NCBI GenBank assembly: GCA_030549205.1 | Contig: JAUKTV010000007.1 | Coordinates: 1,240,001 to 1,304,000, forward strand | Direction: 5' to 3' | DNA length: 64,000 nt | Source: Apiosordaria backusii | Lineage: Eukaryota > Ascomycota > Sordariomycetes > Sordariales > Lasiosphaeriaceae | In this document: positions 14,001-24,664 of the stretch, one piece after another | How positions within the stretch are numbered: position 1 is the first letter of the stretch | Layout: every line of letters begins with the position of its first letter | Notes under the pieces: generated by a model | What the model was told of the DNA's origin: nothing | What the model saw: only the letters and a program-made list of their open reading frames with translations | Databases searched by the model: none | Made by a program: the position numbers and the translations under genes

Positions 14001-16112
14001 TCCGGTTAGGCATCTTGCTTGCCGGTCTTTCCAGATCTTCAGGTGCATCCTGACATCCCTGGATCAGTATATGCTGGGAGATATGCTCGCTCGTCTGTCG
14101 AATACCATTGCGGATGAGGATATGGAGATCCAGTCGTTTTCAATGGAGATTCTTACGACACTGAAGACACTGATCGTGAAGCTCGATGGTGAGAAGCTTC
14201 TGGCTCTCCCACAGCTTTTCTGGACAACTTGCGCCTGTCTCGAGTCCATCAACGAGTGCGAGTTCTTGGAAGCGGTGGAGATACTGAACGAATTCCTGGA
14301 CAAACTCGACTTTGGGTCTGCTAATGTGCGGAGGCTTCTTTACGACGGACAGCCTTCAAAGTGGGATGGGCCTTTTGAGGGCTTACAGCCGCTTCTTTAC
14401 AAGGGGTTGCGGTCGTCGACGTGCTTGGACTTGACGTTGCGTACTCTGGAAAGGCTGGTGCAACTCCCGAGCGATGCACTGGTTGGTGATGACACTCGCC
14501 TTTTCTTCACCATCATTGCCAATCTGCCACGCTTCTTGAATGTCATTGATCAAAAGATATTGGAGGAGGACGTGGTGCAGACTGCCAACTCACTTATGAC
14601 GGTTGCCTATGAGCGAGAGCTGAGGAGTATTGCGCTGGTTCTTGACAAGTATCTCGCGAATATGTACTCATCGGGCGATGATTTCATTGCGCAGATGTTT
14701 GCGGCTCTTCAAGACTATTTCCTGCCAGCACTCGACTTCCACATGGTGGCTATGCTGATGGGCTTCCTGACCAACGCAACTGCTTGGGTCAAGATCAAGA
14801 CGATGCGGATTCTGCGAGTCATCATTCCAGAGGTGGACATGAGAAAGCAGGAAATTGCCAGCCACGGGTCGGATATGATCTCGCCTCTGTTGCGTTTGCT
14901 GCAAACAGAGTACTGCATGGAGGCACTTGAAGTACTGGACAACATCATGACCATGTCGGGCTCCACGATGGATAAGCAACATCTACGCATGAGCATGACA
15001 CGACCAACTTCAAAGGCTGTCCGCAAAGAATACGAGCGTACCCAAAGCCTTTTCGGCATCCCTGAGACGTCCGGCTGGGCGATCCCCATGCCAGCTAAAA
15101 AGACAGACTCTACCCGAGCCAACATCCACGCCGCCTTCTACATGTGCCAGAGCATCGAAGGCGTTGCCGCCGAGCCAACCCCTACCCCCGAAGTCGAATT
15201 CCACAACGACGAGTTCCCCTACGGCTACTTCTCCACCTCGGACAGAGCAGACACCATGATGTCCGACGACATCCGCGACAACCCTCCCATGGGCGATCTA
15301 GTCTCCAAATTAGACAGCCTCGACGACTTCTTTGACGACCTCTCCACCAGTTCCCCTTCCGACGGCCGCTCTTCCAGAACCATCACTGAGTTCTCTCCCG
15401 ACGCCTTTGAATCCGACGCTCAACTTTATGATGAACAAATCCTCCCTATTTTGCACCAAGCCTCCTCCAACACAAGCAACATGTCCTTCCAAAACGGCTT
15501 TGCCGACCGTCCCAGTTTCTTACCTCAAAACGGTTTAGCACCAGCCAACACCATGACCCCGGGGGCGTTCAACATTGCCTCGAGCGGTGTCACTGGCACT
15601 GGAGGGGGCCCAGGTCCGGCAACAATTACCTCCCCCGGCGGCGGTGCCCTCCGCCCAGGCCTCCACGCGAGATCAATCACCTCGCCGTCTGCGCCCTATC
15701 AGCATCAGCTGTCGGCCGGGATGCTGGATTTCGCCTCTGATGATGAGCACGATCAACAACAACAAGATTTTGCTGAAGATGTCTTTTCCGACGGAGACGA
15801 CGAGAGGCCCAACACGGCGAATAATGATGGCGGTGGGGGAGGAGGAAGCAGTAGTCCGTTTTTCTTGGAGAATATGATTAGGAAGGGGGGGATGAGGGGG
15901 CGGGTGAGGGGGGACAAAGAGGAAGGGAGAGGGAGAGGGAGAGGATGCCGAGTATTAATAGTGTTAGTGTTTCGCCTAGGTCACAGCAGCAGCAGCAGAG
16001 TAGGGCACCGTCGGCGATGGGGGATAATAGTAGTGCGGTGGGGGCGGCGCAGCAGCAGGGGTTGAAGTTGCAGCAGTTGCAGATGGGGTATGGGAATCGG
16101 GAGTTGTTGTAG
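8078..16112 (+). CDS. pag1: Cell morphogenesis protein PAG1 (Furry/Tao3/Mor2 family)
   Basis: The family is a giant HEAT/ARM-like scaffold of the NDR-kinase (RAM/MOR) network, acting in polarised growth and septation at the cell cortex. The frame is open from 8279 to about 15890, more than 2,500 codons, matching the 2,300-2,600 aa of fungal members. The N-terminal conserved domain starts near KTVGEYALHVLFTSFI; the C-terminal tail is low-complexity (Ser/Gly/Gln-rich). The start is inferred: ATGG at 8078-8081, intron 8082-8278 (GTGAGT donor, GCTGAC branch, CACAG acceptor), then CTCCG in frame, giving MAPSQTTLPDHEPLKF. No other in-frame ATG occurs until about 8629. Near the 3' end the natural-looking tail, with SVSPRS and a Gln run and ending at TAG 16110-16112, is one frame off the main frame. 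The main frame would instead end at 16065. The switch is probably at the 7-G run 15885-15891. Confidence 0.93.
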
Positions 16113-16828
16113 GGTGGTGGGTATTGGTGAGGGGGTTGGAGAGAGGGAGAGGGACGAGGGAAGGGGGGTTTGAGTTTGGGCTTTGGAAATGGATTGGAGA
16201 GTTTGGTTGGGTTGGGTGGTTTGTATGATGATGAGTATGTGTAATGAGAAAATACGGAAAAGATTTTGGGGAATGAAAGTTGGGAAACAAATAAACGGAT
16301 GGGATGATGGGATGGGGGGGGGAGGGGGGGTAGGGGATGGGGGGTAGGGGATGGGGAGAGATAGGGGGTGGGATGAGGGATCATGTTTTATATATGTAAT
16401 GTAGCTGTTTATATCACTATCAAGTAAACGTGACATATGTACATGATGATGAAGTGTGTTGTTTTGTGTTGAGTATCAAGTGTAGCAGCGTTTATCATGC
16501 CAACAATACAATACGACATATCAAGAGAATGGTATGTGTCTCTCGGTCAAGATTGTGTGTTTTGGCACAACTTCTACGCTTGATCAAGCCCTCGCTCCAG
16601 CAACGGACGACCTTGCAGTAAATGCAAGGTGAGCGACAGTGGTACGTTATAACACCAGATATATCGAGACTGTAGAACCCATCAAAGCAAAAGCAGTAAA
16701 GCTTCGAGTGCTTAAAACTGTTTAGAGGTGGGCTAGGTCAGCTCAGGTAGAGAAGAGAAAAAGCCTTGTGCCCACCAACCCTCCAAAATCAAGCTATCTT
16801 ATGACCCCCGACTCCAGCATCAACAGTC
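16113..16828. other. Intergenic, 3' flank of PAG1
   Basis: This holds the likely PAG1 3' untranslated region with an extreme G-run cluster at 16310-16376. No gene was recognised. Confidence 0.6.
16310..16376 (+). other. G-run cluster, possible G-quadruplex-forming sequence
   Basis: The plus strand, which is the sense strand of PAG1, carries eight or more runs of 4-9 G separated by 1-6 nt spacers. This fits the G4 consensus. Whether the segment lies inside the transcript is inferred from its position about 200 bp after the stop codon. Confidence 0.5.
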
Positions 16829-16947
16829 ACATACGACCATATCCAGCTGAAAACTCGGGATCCCGTCCGCTCTCCCCTAGATAAGCAGCTGAGAGCCGAA
16901 CTAGTACTCAAGTGGGTGACCATTGGGGAATCCTCGGTGTTGTATGT
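16829..16947 (+). rRNA. 5S ribosomal RNA
   Basis: This 119-nt gene begins ACATACGACCATA and ends GTTGTATGT, so the termini pair. It contains the conserved 5S core TCCCGTCCGCTC and the internal promoter block GTGGGTGACCA...GGGGAATCC. A T-rich stretch (CTTTTGCTCTTTTT) follows immediately as RNA polymerase III terminator. Single dispersed 5S genes of this form are typical of Neurospora and its relatives. It is nearly identical to the copy at 43950-44068, with four differences. Confidence 0.95.
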
Positions 16948-17973
16948 CTTTTGCTCTTTTTAGCTCCACTTGACTCCATCACCAAGTCTTGGCACTGGGC
17001 CCCTGGCCGTGCTGCTCAGGGGTAAAAAGGGGGGTGGTAGTTTGAAGAGCTGTTATCACAAGTCCTGCTGAGTTGCTTAGGGCAATATCAGCTGGTGATT
17101 TTGTAGTTTTGTTTTGGTAACGAGTCGTGTGTCTTTGGTCAAGGACCTTAAGTGAGAGTCCTTCCGTTACCGCGGGGGGGGAGAGTTTCTTGGTGGTTCT
17201 GTGATGGAGATCAAGGATCCGTTCCTTCGGCGTCCGCCCTTGCAGCTAATGGGCTGTTGTTGGGGTTTCGATTTGGAAAGATATGTTGGATGTGATCAGC
17301 ATCCATCGTGGCTTGGGTCAGTCACATCAGCCAACCTCTCAACTCTCACAAAGGAGACACAGGCCAAGGATTATCTCGTTTTTTTTTGGGAATTAATCTC
17401 CTCTGCTTATCCTGCGCCAAATTTTGTTGTTGGCTAAGCAGGGTTTAGGATTCTGTGTTACAATAAAGATGCTTTGTGTAGCAGTCATTTAGCAACGGCT
17501 TCGTGCGACCACAAGCGAAGTATTACAAGGTTAGTTACCAACAAGTCATAGCCAACAGACTATGGCTTATGGCGGTCAGTTTGAGTAACCTCAGTTGGTT
17601 CTGCTCCTTCGGATCAGGAGGCATTCTGAAGGAAGACACGAGGAAGAGGGTAAACCACGAGGAGATCTATAACATAATTTACTTTCCTAAAGCATCCTTA
17701 TATGTAGTACGAATCAACACCAACGCAGGATGAACCAACAGTATATTCAACGATGCATAGCCTCAACATGAAGTAGGATTCGCCCTCACGTAAGGTGCGA
17801 CAGCTCAGATCACGATATCACGAACACCCACAGTGATGGTGCTGCTTGCTGAGATCTTCTATAAATATCACTTGAACTGCCATCTTGATTGTCCATTGTC
17901 CCAGACTCCAACCATTGTCCCAAACAGGCACCAACCAATTCACAGAGACATCAATACCTATTTGCCTCCCAGC
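16948..17973. other. Intergenic between 5S gene and small secreted protein gene
   Basis: About 1 kb without a supported gene. The last 150 bp, including a TATAAATA-like element near 17861, are the likely promoter of the downstream secreted-protein gene. Confidence 0.5.
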
Positions 17974-18338
17974 ATGAAGACAACGTGGCTTCCCTTCGTC
18001 ACCTCCATTCCAGCCATTCTCGCCATGCCCACCACCGATGGCGTCAAAACCAGAGACGCCAAAGCCCTGGCCTGCGCTTGCGTCCACAACAATGACGCCG
18101 TCCGCTGGTGGGACGATCCCATAAGACCTGACGACCAAATCCTTGATCTCTGCAACCGGGGCGGCGCATGCCGTAGGCTCCAGACCGGAAATATTTGTGT
18201 CCATGGGGACCTGAGCCAGTGCGAATGTGCTGCTGCTGCTAGCCGGGAGATGCAACCTGGTAAGTTTCTTGCGCTTGGAGTCTGTATATCGCGTCATAGG
18301 TGCTGATACCCGTCGCAGATTGGGGAACCACATGGTAG
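17974..18338 (+). CDS. Small cysteine-rich secreted protein (effector-like)
   Basis: The predicted 101-aa protein starts MKTTWLPFVTSIPAILA, a likely signal peptide. Seven cysteines follow, in the patterns CAC, LC, AC, IC and CEC, in a short mature chain. Exon 1 is 17974-18259 and ends before GTAAGT. The 59-bp intron (18260-18318) has a GCTGAT branch and CGCAG acceptor, and the second exon adds only DWGTTW before TAG. The start is the first in-frame ATG that gives a signal peptide; the frame stays open upstream but without a plausible start. Size, secretion and Cys content resemble fungal small secreted proteins, but no family was recognised. It lies among 5S genes, well away from housekeeping genes. 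The gene model rests on splice signals and composition only. Confidence 0.55.
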
Positions 18339-18822
18339 TATGTGACCACATTTGGGAGTTCCAGATTTGCTGGCTCTTTTCGCGTTCCTTATAATGTATA
18401 TATATAAGTGACACGGTTGACTGACTATGTTATTTAGCCTTTGGACTGCCTACCAGTGCGGCGGTCTGTCTGTTACTATCACCGGCTAGTTGAGCTCCGC
18501 TACACTTCGACAGTCAGAGAATTTGGAAGGATGCGTGATTAGGCGCTGTGTCTGGTTTTGGATACATGTAGCGTTGAGGAAGGGAGCTGGATGGAATGTG
18601 GGGGTTCCAGCTGTCGACTTTAGATCAAAGAGTCCTCCGGTGCTGGAACTGAACTCTTTCAATTTCCTTGCAGAAATCTCTCATCCTTAGATGCACAATC
18701 CTTAGCTGGCGCCCCCGACACGGACTGCTTCCCTCTATCGTTGTTCACGGGTTATGACATGGCAGGAGTAATGAAAAAAAAAAGAATGAAAAAAAAAGCA
18801 ACGCTGAAAATCACAAACGCTA
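18339..18822. other. Intergenic
   Basis: Nothing gene-like was seen apart from two A-runs (18774-18800). On the minus strand these are T-runs downstream of the tRNA-like element. Confidence 0.5.
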
Positions 18823-18898
18823 GGTGACGGGCCAGGAGTCAAACCTGGATCTTCGCTCTAACTTGGGAATACATTGACCTCTATGTTACCGCGTCACC
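18823..18898 (-). tRNA. tRNA-like element, probably degenerate
   Basis: Read on the minus strand, 76 nt begin GGTGACG and end CGTCACC, a perfect 7-bp acceptor-like stem. An intact T-arm CCAGG-TTTGACT-CCTGG resembles a B box (GGTTTGACTCC), and an ACAT/ATGT D-like stem surrounds AGAGGTCA. T-runs follow downstream, as for RNA polymerase III. Against a functional tRNA, two extra C residues lie between the T-arm and acceptor strand, and no good anticodon stem forms (the best loop reads TTCCCAA). It may be a decayed tRNA or another pol III RNA. Confidence 0.3.
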
Positions 18899-19240
18899 GG
18901 TGAAAGCAGCATTCGGAAATGTAATCCAAATGCTGTGGTCTGGTGTGGTATGTGGCGTATCAAGGTTTGAGATGGGCGAGGCAGCAAGGTTCTCCTGTAC
19001 CAAGAAGCGCCCCCTTTCCCTCCTATTTGTATAGTGTATGGCGGGCCTGGTATGTCGTTAAGTCTCGGAATAACTTCACTCTTTAATTTGTCACACAATA
19101 GATATCGATCTTCAAAAAGACATCCAACCCGATCAGACATATCAGTGCACAAGTTGTTTAACAGCAGGTCATGAAAATAAGCCTTCACGGCACCGAGCAC
19201 TCACGAGTAAACAAAAAAAAATGACGAAGAGAGAGACAAA

Positions 19241-19359
19241 ACATACAACACCAAGGATTCCCCAGTGGTCACCCACCTGAGTACTAGTTAGGCCCTCACC
19301 AGTTTATCTAGGGCAGAGCGGACGGGATGCCGAGTTTTCTGGTGGGTATGGTCGTATGT
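19241..19359 (-). rRNA. 5S ribosomal RNA (variant type)
   Basis: The 119-nt gene on the minus strand begins ACATACGACCATACCCACCAG and ends GTTGTATGT. It has the same core and internal promoter (CAGGTGGGTGACCACTGGGGA) as the other copies. In the helix where those copies have CAGCTG/CAGCTG, this one has CACCAG/CTGGTG, so pairing is preserved. T-runs (TTTT, then a longer run about 25 nt on) follow on the minus strand. Confidence 0.95.
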
Positions 19360-19738
19360 GATAATTTTTGGTAGTGTTTTTGGTCATATTCTACTCAGGT
19401 TCTGTGGTATGGTGGTTGGGGAAAGGGGGGGGAGGAACCAGATAAGAGTTAATCTCGGTCTTCTCTGCAGAATCCATCACTCTGGAAGCTCATAATGATG
19501 AAGTGTAAATGTGAGCGAGATAAAAGAAGAGAGTCTGTCGACAGGTCAGTCAGAATGGACAAGCCCGATCTTGGCTTGGTGAGGTAGACTTGAGAGCAAG
19601 TAGCAGCGTGACGTGTTTCAGCCTTGTCTGCTTCAAGTTCCAAGTAACGGCCTATCCAATTACCATCACTGGGCGTATACATCGAGTGGCTGGAACTTGC
19701 AATGTTGTGTGATTAGACTGGAATGAACTACATAACCC
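19360..19738. other. Intergenic / 3' flank of the small hydrophilic protein gene
   Basis: No independent gene is supported. The right part is the probable 3' untranslated region of the minus-strand gene ending at 19739. Confidence 0.5.
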
Positions 19739-20112
19739 TTAGTGCGACGGCAAATTCCTGCCACCATGTGGTGCGCTATGATGAGGCTCACGATCCTTCC
19801 CACCACTCCGGCTATACTTTTGCCCAATATCCTCCGGCAGCTCACCTCCCGACGCACTGGTAACTTCCCCGAGGGGGTTGCTACCCAAAGCGTTTTCTGA
19901 AATCCCTGAGCCGAGGCTGTCGGGTTTGTCGTGTCCGGCGTTGGATGGGATCACGTTGGGCTTTGCGGCGTCTTTTGGGACTGGAGTGACCGGTGATGTT
20001 AGTAAAGTATGGAACATTGTAAGAAAAGCTGGGAAGTAGGGGTGTACGTACCCTTTGTGCCGGTCGTGGCCATGTCAGAGAGGTTGCCTCCTTGCGGGTA
20101 AGGGTCGGACAT
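19739..20112 (-). CDS. Small hydrophilic protein of unknown function
   Basis: A predicted 100-aa, strongly hydrophilic, Gly/Ser/Pro-rich protein without cysteines or membrane segment. Exon 1 (20112-20052) encodes MSDPYPQGGNLSDMATTGTK. A 71-bp intron (19981-20051) has a GTACGT donor, a TACTAACA branch and a CCAG acceptor. Exon 2 (19980-19739) encodes VPKDAAKPNVIPSNAGHDK onward, ending GGRNLPSH and TAA. The splice signals match fungal consensus and the phases agree. The composition is that of a disordered, possibly stress-related protein, but no family was recognised and no function is proposed. A TTGCTTATATG element lies about 125 bp upstream. Confidence 0.6.
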
Positions 20113-20603
20113 GATGATTTTGGAGTTGGTACGATTATTTGTTTGACGATGGTGAGAATAGATTTTGACTTCTGTTCGATAACTGAGCGATTTGGATATC
20201 TTGATGCTGGTAGAGGTTGAGCTTTGGTCATTGCTTATATGTACGGCCGATGATGATGTCACGTATGACCTCCCGAGGGGACTCCCCCTTTTCAGTGACA
20301 TCACGATTGGCAAAGCCCCCCATCACCCAAAGTTGTGACAGCGATCAGCTCGTAAGCTCTTTTTACGGTTGATGACTTCTTCGGTGCTCTCAAAGGATAG
20401 CGTAATAGTTCATTGCATCGTCCTTTGCCCTGGAGCATTTGTCTTCAGGAATAGGGATCAGGAGGTATTCAGGGGTAATGGAAGGGTTAGGGTTAAACAA
20501 CACATCTGCCTTGACATGACAAGTCGCCCAAGTCTGCATATCATGTGTGGGAGAAACACATTAAGACTTACCTCCACGGCATTACTATTGTCAACTTGAA
20601 TAG
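20113..20603. other. Intergenic
   Basis: The left part is the promoter region of the small hydrophilic protein gene. A telomere-like AGGGTTAGGGTTAA lies near 20484-20497. No gene was seen. Confidence 0.5.
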
Positions 20604-21534
20604 TTAACTAAAATATCTCGAACTAGGAAGTAAAGTTACCACGGAAGAACCTTCATCTCCCCACTCACACTCCCAATGCATGGCCCCGTCATATATCCCC
20701 TCATCATCCCCTAGTATCCTCACAATCGACTCTGCTCCCTGCTGCGGCGGGATCCCCCTCTCATAGATACCAGTGAAATTGGCCTTGAGCATCCCAGGTT
20801 GGAGATATAAAGCGGATATGCGGCTTCTTCTTCTTCTACTCGTCGTCCCAACCACCATCACCAGAAGCAGCAGCTGCACGCTCATCCTCCACAGCCTGTA
20901 GATGTGTCGTCAAACCATTCATACTCACCTTTGAAACACCATAAACCGGCACGCGAACCATCCTCCGGCTTGGGTCCAGCGCGTTGGCGATGCTGCCTAG
21001 TTCAGAAGTCACGTCGATGACTTTGGGCGCAGTAGATTTGTAAATCAGGGGCTTGAAGGTCCGTGTCAGGACGGCGAAGGATGTGATGTACACGTCTAAG
21101 AGTTTGGCGAACGGTGAGTGAACTGTTTAGGGGGGGTGGACTCTGATATACCTAAGCCGCGGAGGATGCTTGTTGATTATGACTGTGCCGCCAATGACAA
21201 GACCATATTCACCCGTGGTGAGTTGCGGGTTTGGATGTGGTGCTTACCATCCAGTCTGCTGGAAGTCTTGCCCACATACTGGACTGCGGTTGTGATGTGC
21301 TCGTCGTTGGGTGAGCTGGACAGTGTCGACCCGCGCCTGGACCCCTTGTTTTTATAGCTTGCCAGCAGCCTCTCTTCCCTTCTCTAGGTCCCGGCTGCAC
21401 AGGGGGTACGTGTTGTTGGGATGTCGAAGCCCAGCAACCTCGATCCCAGCGAGGCCAGGGCCTTGATTGGCACCGGTTACTAAGACACAGTCTTCTCGAC
21501 GGCTGTGCACGCCATAGTGGACATTGTGTCGTTG
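20604..21534 (-). pseudogene. Short-chain dehydrogenase/reductase (SDR) pseudogene
   Basis: Conserved SDR blocks occur in the right order but in different frames. The nucleotide-binding block is LVTGANQGPGLAGIEVAGLR, followed by a strand/helix segment near HITTAVQYVGKT. Then come VIDVTSELGSIAN, the catalytic-type YGVSK and a C-terminal PGMLKANFTG..GIYDGAMHWE block. The lost start is probably ATG at 21534 (MSTMACTAVEKTV). Two extra bases then break the frame just before LVTGAN. A TAA follows the AAGKL segment, and a further frame change comes before the HITTAV block. The middle of the gene, around the usual NNAG motif, cannot be read in one frame. Several independent lesions argue for a true pseudogene rather than missed introns. 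Confidence 0.7.
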
Positions 21535-22042
21535 CCTATATGAGTTTGGGCAAGTGCTTCCTGGCTCGCTTGGGCCTCTTTCTATGCGGCTCCGCAATGA
21601 GATGTCGGACCCGAAGAATGTATGTTGAACCATTCTGTTTAGCATCTAAATGATCTGGTAGTTTTTCGATGAAAGGTCAGATTGGATACCGATTGGCGCA
21701 TAGACGTCGCAATGTATTCATTACAAAGATAATGAAGTCCCATAACGAGGTCGCGTGGATGGTGTCTCACCGCTAATTAGGCTGCTGAGTCAAGCGCCCC
21801 GGTTCTTGAAAGTCCCACTTTAAATTCTTGTAGCCGAACCATTAAGTGCTGTCCAACGCGCTTGGCACATGCGAGACGCGACTGTCAGCCCTGGCTGGCT
21901 GAGCCCATCTCATGAAACCTGCAGCTCATTCAACTGACACCTTTCACTATCCCATTGTTGATTTCTTTCTTTCTATTTTATATAATAATTTCAAGCCGAC
22001 TTATCGGATTACTTCTTCTTTGCCTCTCTAGATTCTTCATCA
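21535..22042. other. Intergenic, ORC4 upstream region
   Basis: This separates the SDR pseudogene from the divergently placed ORC4. It includes two ACGCG cores described separately; no gene was seen. Confidence 0.5.
21856..21880. promoter_or_regulatory. Two MCB-like ACGCG cores upstream of ORC4
   Basis: ACGCG occurs at 21856-21860 and 21876-21880, 20 bp apart and about 165-185 bp before the ORC4 ATG. ACGCG is the core of the MBF (Mbp1/Swi6-type) site that drives G1/S replication genes in yeasts. Its use here is inferred from the gene's role. Confidence 0.35.
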
Positions 22043-24664
22043 ATGACAACCCGCAAAACCACCGCCGCCGCTGCCCCAGCAGCAGGCAAGAAGCGAGCAC
22101 GAGCTCAAAATGAAGATGAGCCAGACCTTTCATCAACAACAGCAGCGAAAAAAGCACGAGTATCAAAAAAGATACCAGCAACAGCAACAAACGCGACCAA
22201 ATCCCGTGGGCATCGTGTAGCATCTGCCCCTGCATCCGCAGTTAACAAGCCCGTCGAAATCCCCGAGTCAGACGAGGAACCACAACCACAACCCAAACCT
22301 CTCACCGCTACAAAAAAGCCACGCCAGCCTTCAGGCAAGCAAAAGACAAACATTTACGACTTCCCAGCTTCGGATGAGGATGAGTTGAGTTCAGCTGAAG
22401 TAACCACCACTACCACCACCGTGACAACCACAAAGCGGAAGACAAGCAAATCTGTCACCTCCGCCCCTCGCGGTGGAAAGGAAAACGTGGATGGACCCCT
22501 AGCGGAGAAGAAGCGCCGCGGGCGCCCGCCCAACAAGCAGCCCAAGAAAGCTGCTGCTCTACAAAATGGCAATGGCAATGTGGAATCAGGCGCTGATTCT
22601 GATGCGACGAGTACCACGGCTGTCAGCTTAGTAGTACCGAAGACTCGGAAGCCTAAAGCGGTGACGAGTTTACGGGGTGGGGAGGCTCCGGCTCAGGTAC
22701 CAAAGGGGATACTCACTCCGAGAAAGGGTCAGGGACTGGATGGGAAGAGGGGAAAGAAGAATGTTGTTTTTGCGAAGGGCGGTGATGAGGATGAAGCAGG
22801 CGATGAAGAGGGGGAGACTACGCCGACGAAGTCAAGGGGGAAGCATGGCCTGGGACCGGATGGTGCAGCCGCACCCGAGGCCGAAGACGAGGAGGAGGAG
22901 GGAGACAGCGAGGAGGAGGAAGACGATGAGGTCTGCACTGTTTGCTCGAAGCCCGACTCGAAAAAAGGAAACCAGATTTTGTTCTGTGACAGTTGTGACA
23001 TGGCTGTTCATCAGAAGTGTTGTGGTGTTGCGAGGATTCCAAGGGGAGATTGGTTTTGTAAGGATTGCACGGAAAAGAGGATGGCGGGGTTGTTGAGTGT
23101 GGCAGAGACGGCAAAGGATAGGGGGGCGTCGTTTCAGGGAAAGAAGGCTACAGTGGTTGCGCAGGTTGCTGAAGAGCTGCCTGATATTCCTAATTTCGAA
23201 CAGCACCTTCGTATGACGCAGAGGGTGCTACTTGATCGGTGTGCAGGGAGGAGGAGGATCAAGCTTCGTGGGCAGAATGAGGCGTATGAGAAGACCTATC
23301 AGCTTGTCGAGCAGACAATTGTTGCTGGAGAGGGCAATTCGATGTTGGTGATTGGTGCGCGTGGATGTGGTAAGACTACGCTGGTTGAGTCGGTTATTTC
23401 TGACGTGTCTAAGCAGCACAAGGAGGAGTTTCATGTTGTGAGGCTCAATGGGTTCATTCACACCGATGATAAGCTGGCGCTGAGGGAGATTTGGCGTCAG
23501 TTGGGCAAGGAGATGGCTGTGGAGGATGATCTTGTCAATAAGGTATATTGAAACACCGCTTTGCTATATACCGCCGCGAGGAAAATGCTGACTGGTATAG
23601 ACGAGTAACTATGCCGACACGATGGCGTCTCTTTTGGCTCTGTTATCGCATCCGTCGGAGATAGCGGAGTCCCACGAGGGCGTGACGTCCAAGTCGATCG
23701 TGTTCCTGATTGACGAGTTCGACCTTTTCGCTACACATGCTAGGCAAACGCTCCTCTACAACCTATTCGATATCGCACAGGCTCGGAAAGCGCCTATTGC
23801 AGTTGTCGGTTTGACAACGAGAATTGACGTTGTGGAGAGTCTTGAGAAAAGAGTGAAGAGTCGGTTCAGTCACAGATATGTCTATCTATCATTGCCCAAG
23901 AGTCTTCCTGCGTTCTGGGATGTATGCAGGCAAGGCCTTAGTGTTGATGAGGAGGACATGGAGGCTGAGGGTATTGATGAGACGCTGGAGGGCCATTCTG
24001 CTTTTTGGAAGTGGTGGAATGATCGGATTGAGGTAAACTAGACTCCGAGATACTGCATGCAGTTTCCGTATACTGACAAAAAATACAGGCCCTCTACAAC
24101 AAGGACCAAAGATTCAAAGACCACCTTGAGTCATATTTCGCCAGCACGAAATCGGTCTCTGCCCTTTTGACCACATGCGTCTTGCCATTGGCAGGCCTAT
24201 CACCAACTTCTCCATTCCTGCGGATACCAGCGCCCAGCACCTCTGTCTCTCTGGATCCGCCAGATTCTAAATTGCACATGCTAGAGTCTCTGTCGGATTT
24301 AGACCTCTCACTTTTGATCGCGGCAGCACGGCTGGACATTGTAGCACATACAGATACAGTCAACTTTGCGATGGCTTACGACGAGTACTCGTCGCTCATG
24401 AGCAAACAGCGCGTCCAAACAGCGAGCTCGGGACTTCTAGTACTCGGTGGCGGGACGAGGGTGTGGGGTCGGAATATCGCAGGAATGGCATGGGAGCGGC
24501 TGGTTGCGCTCGGTTTGCTTGTGCCGGCGGCTTCGGGCGGGAGAGGAACAGCCGGCCTGAGCGGTCTGGACTCCAAGATGTGGAAACTGGATGTCGCACT
24601 TGAGGAGATTCCGGCCGCAGTTAAACTCAATGCAGTTTTGGCGCGTTGGTGCAAGGAGATCTGA
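22043..24664 (+). CDS. orc4: Origin recognition complex subunit 4 with AT-hook and PHD finger
   Basis: This is an AAA+ subunit of the six-protein complex that marks replication origins and loads MCM. Three exons, 22043-23542, 23601-24032 and 24089-24664, give about 835 aa. The introns of 58 and 56 bp have GCTGAC/ACTGAC branches. The N-terminus is a long basic, Ala/Lys-rich region with an AT-hook (KRRGRPPNK, about residue 157). An acidic stretch and a C4HC3 PHD finger follow (CTVC...CDSC...HQKC...CKDC, about 297-345). The ORC4 AAA+ core has Walker A GARGCGKTTL (about 437) and Walker B FLIDEFD (about 535), and the C-terminal winged-helix region ends LARWCKEI. The N-terminal extension is absent from yeast and animal ORC4; fission yeast Orc4 also carries AT-hooks. 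The PHD finger suggests that it reads histone tails at origins, which is inference. Confidence 0.95.

Noticed and set aside
15880..15960. A 38-nt intron to explain the PAG1 frame change
   Set aside because: GTGAGG..GGGAG has no branch sequence and is shorter than every other intron here (about 50 nt or more). A one-base run error is simpler.
15878..16436. Pro/Ser/Thr-rich minus-strand frames opposite the PAG1 3' end
   Set aside because: They arise from the G-rich plus-strand tail and G-run cluster. Low-complexity shadows, no gene.
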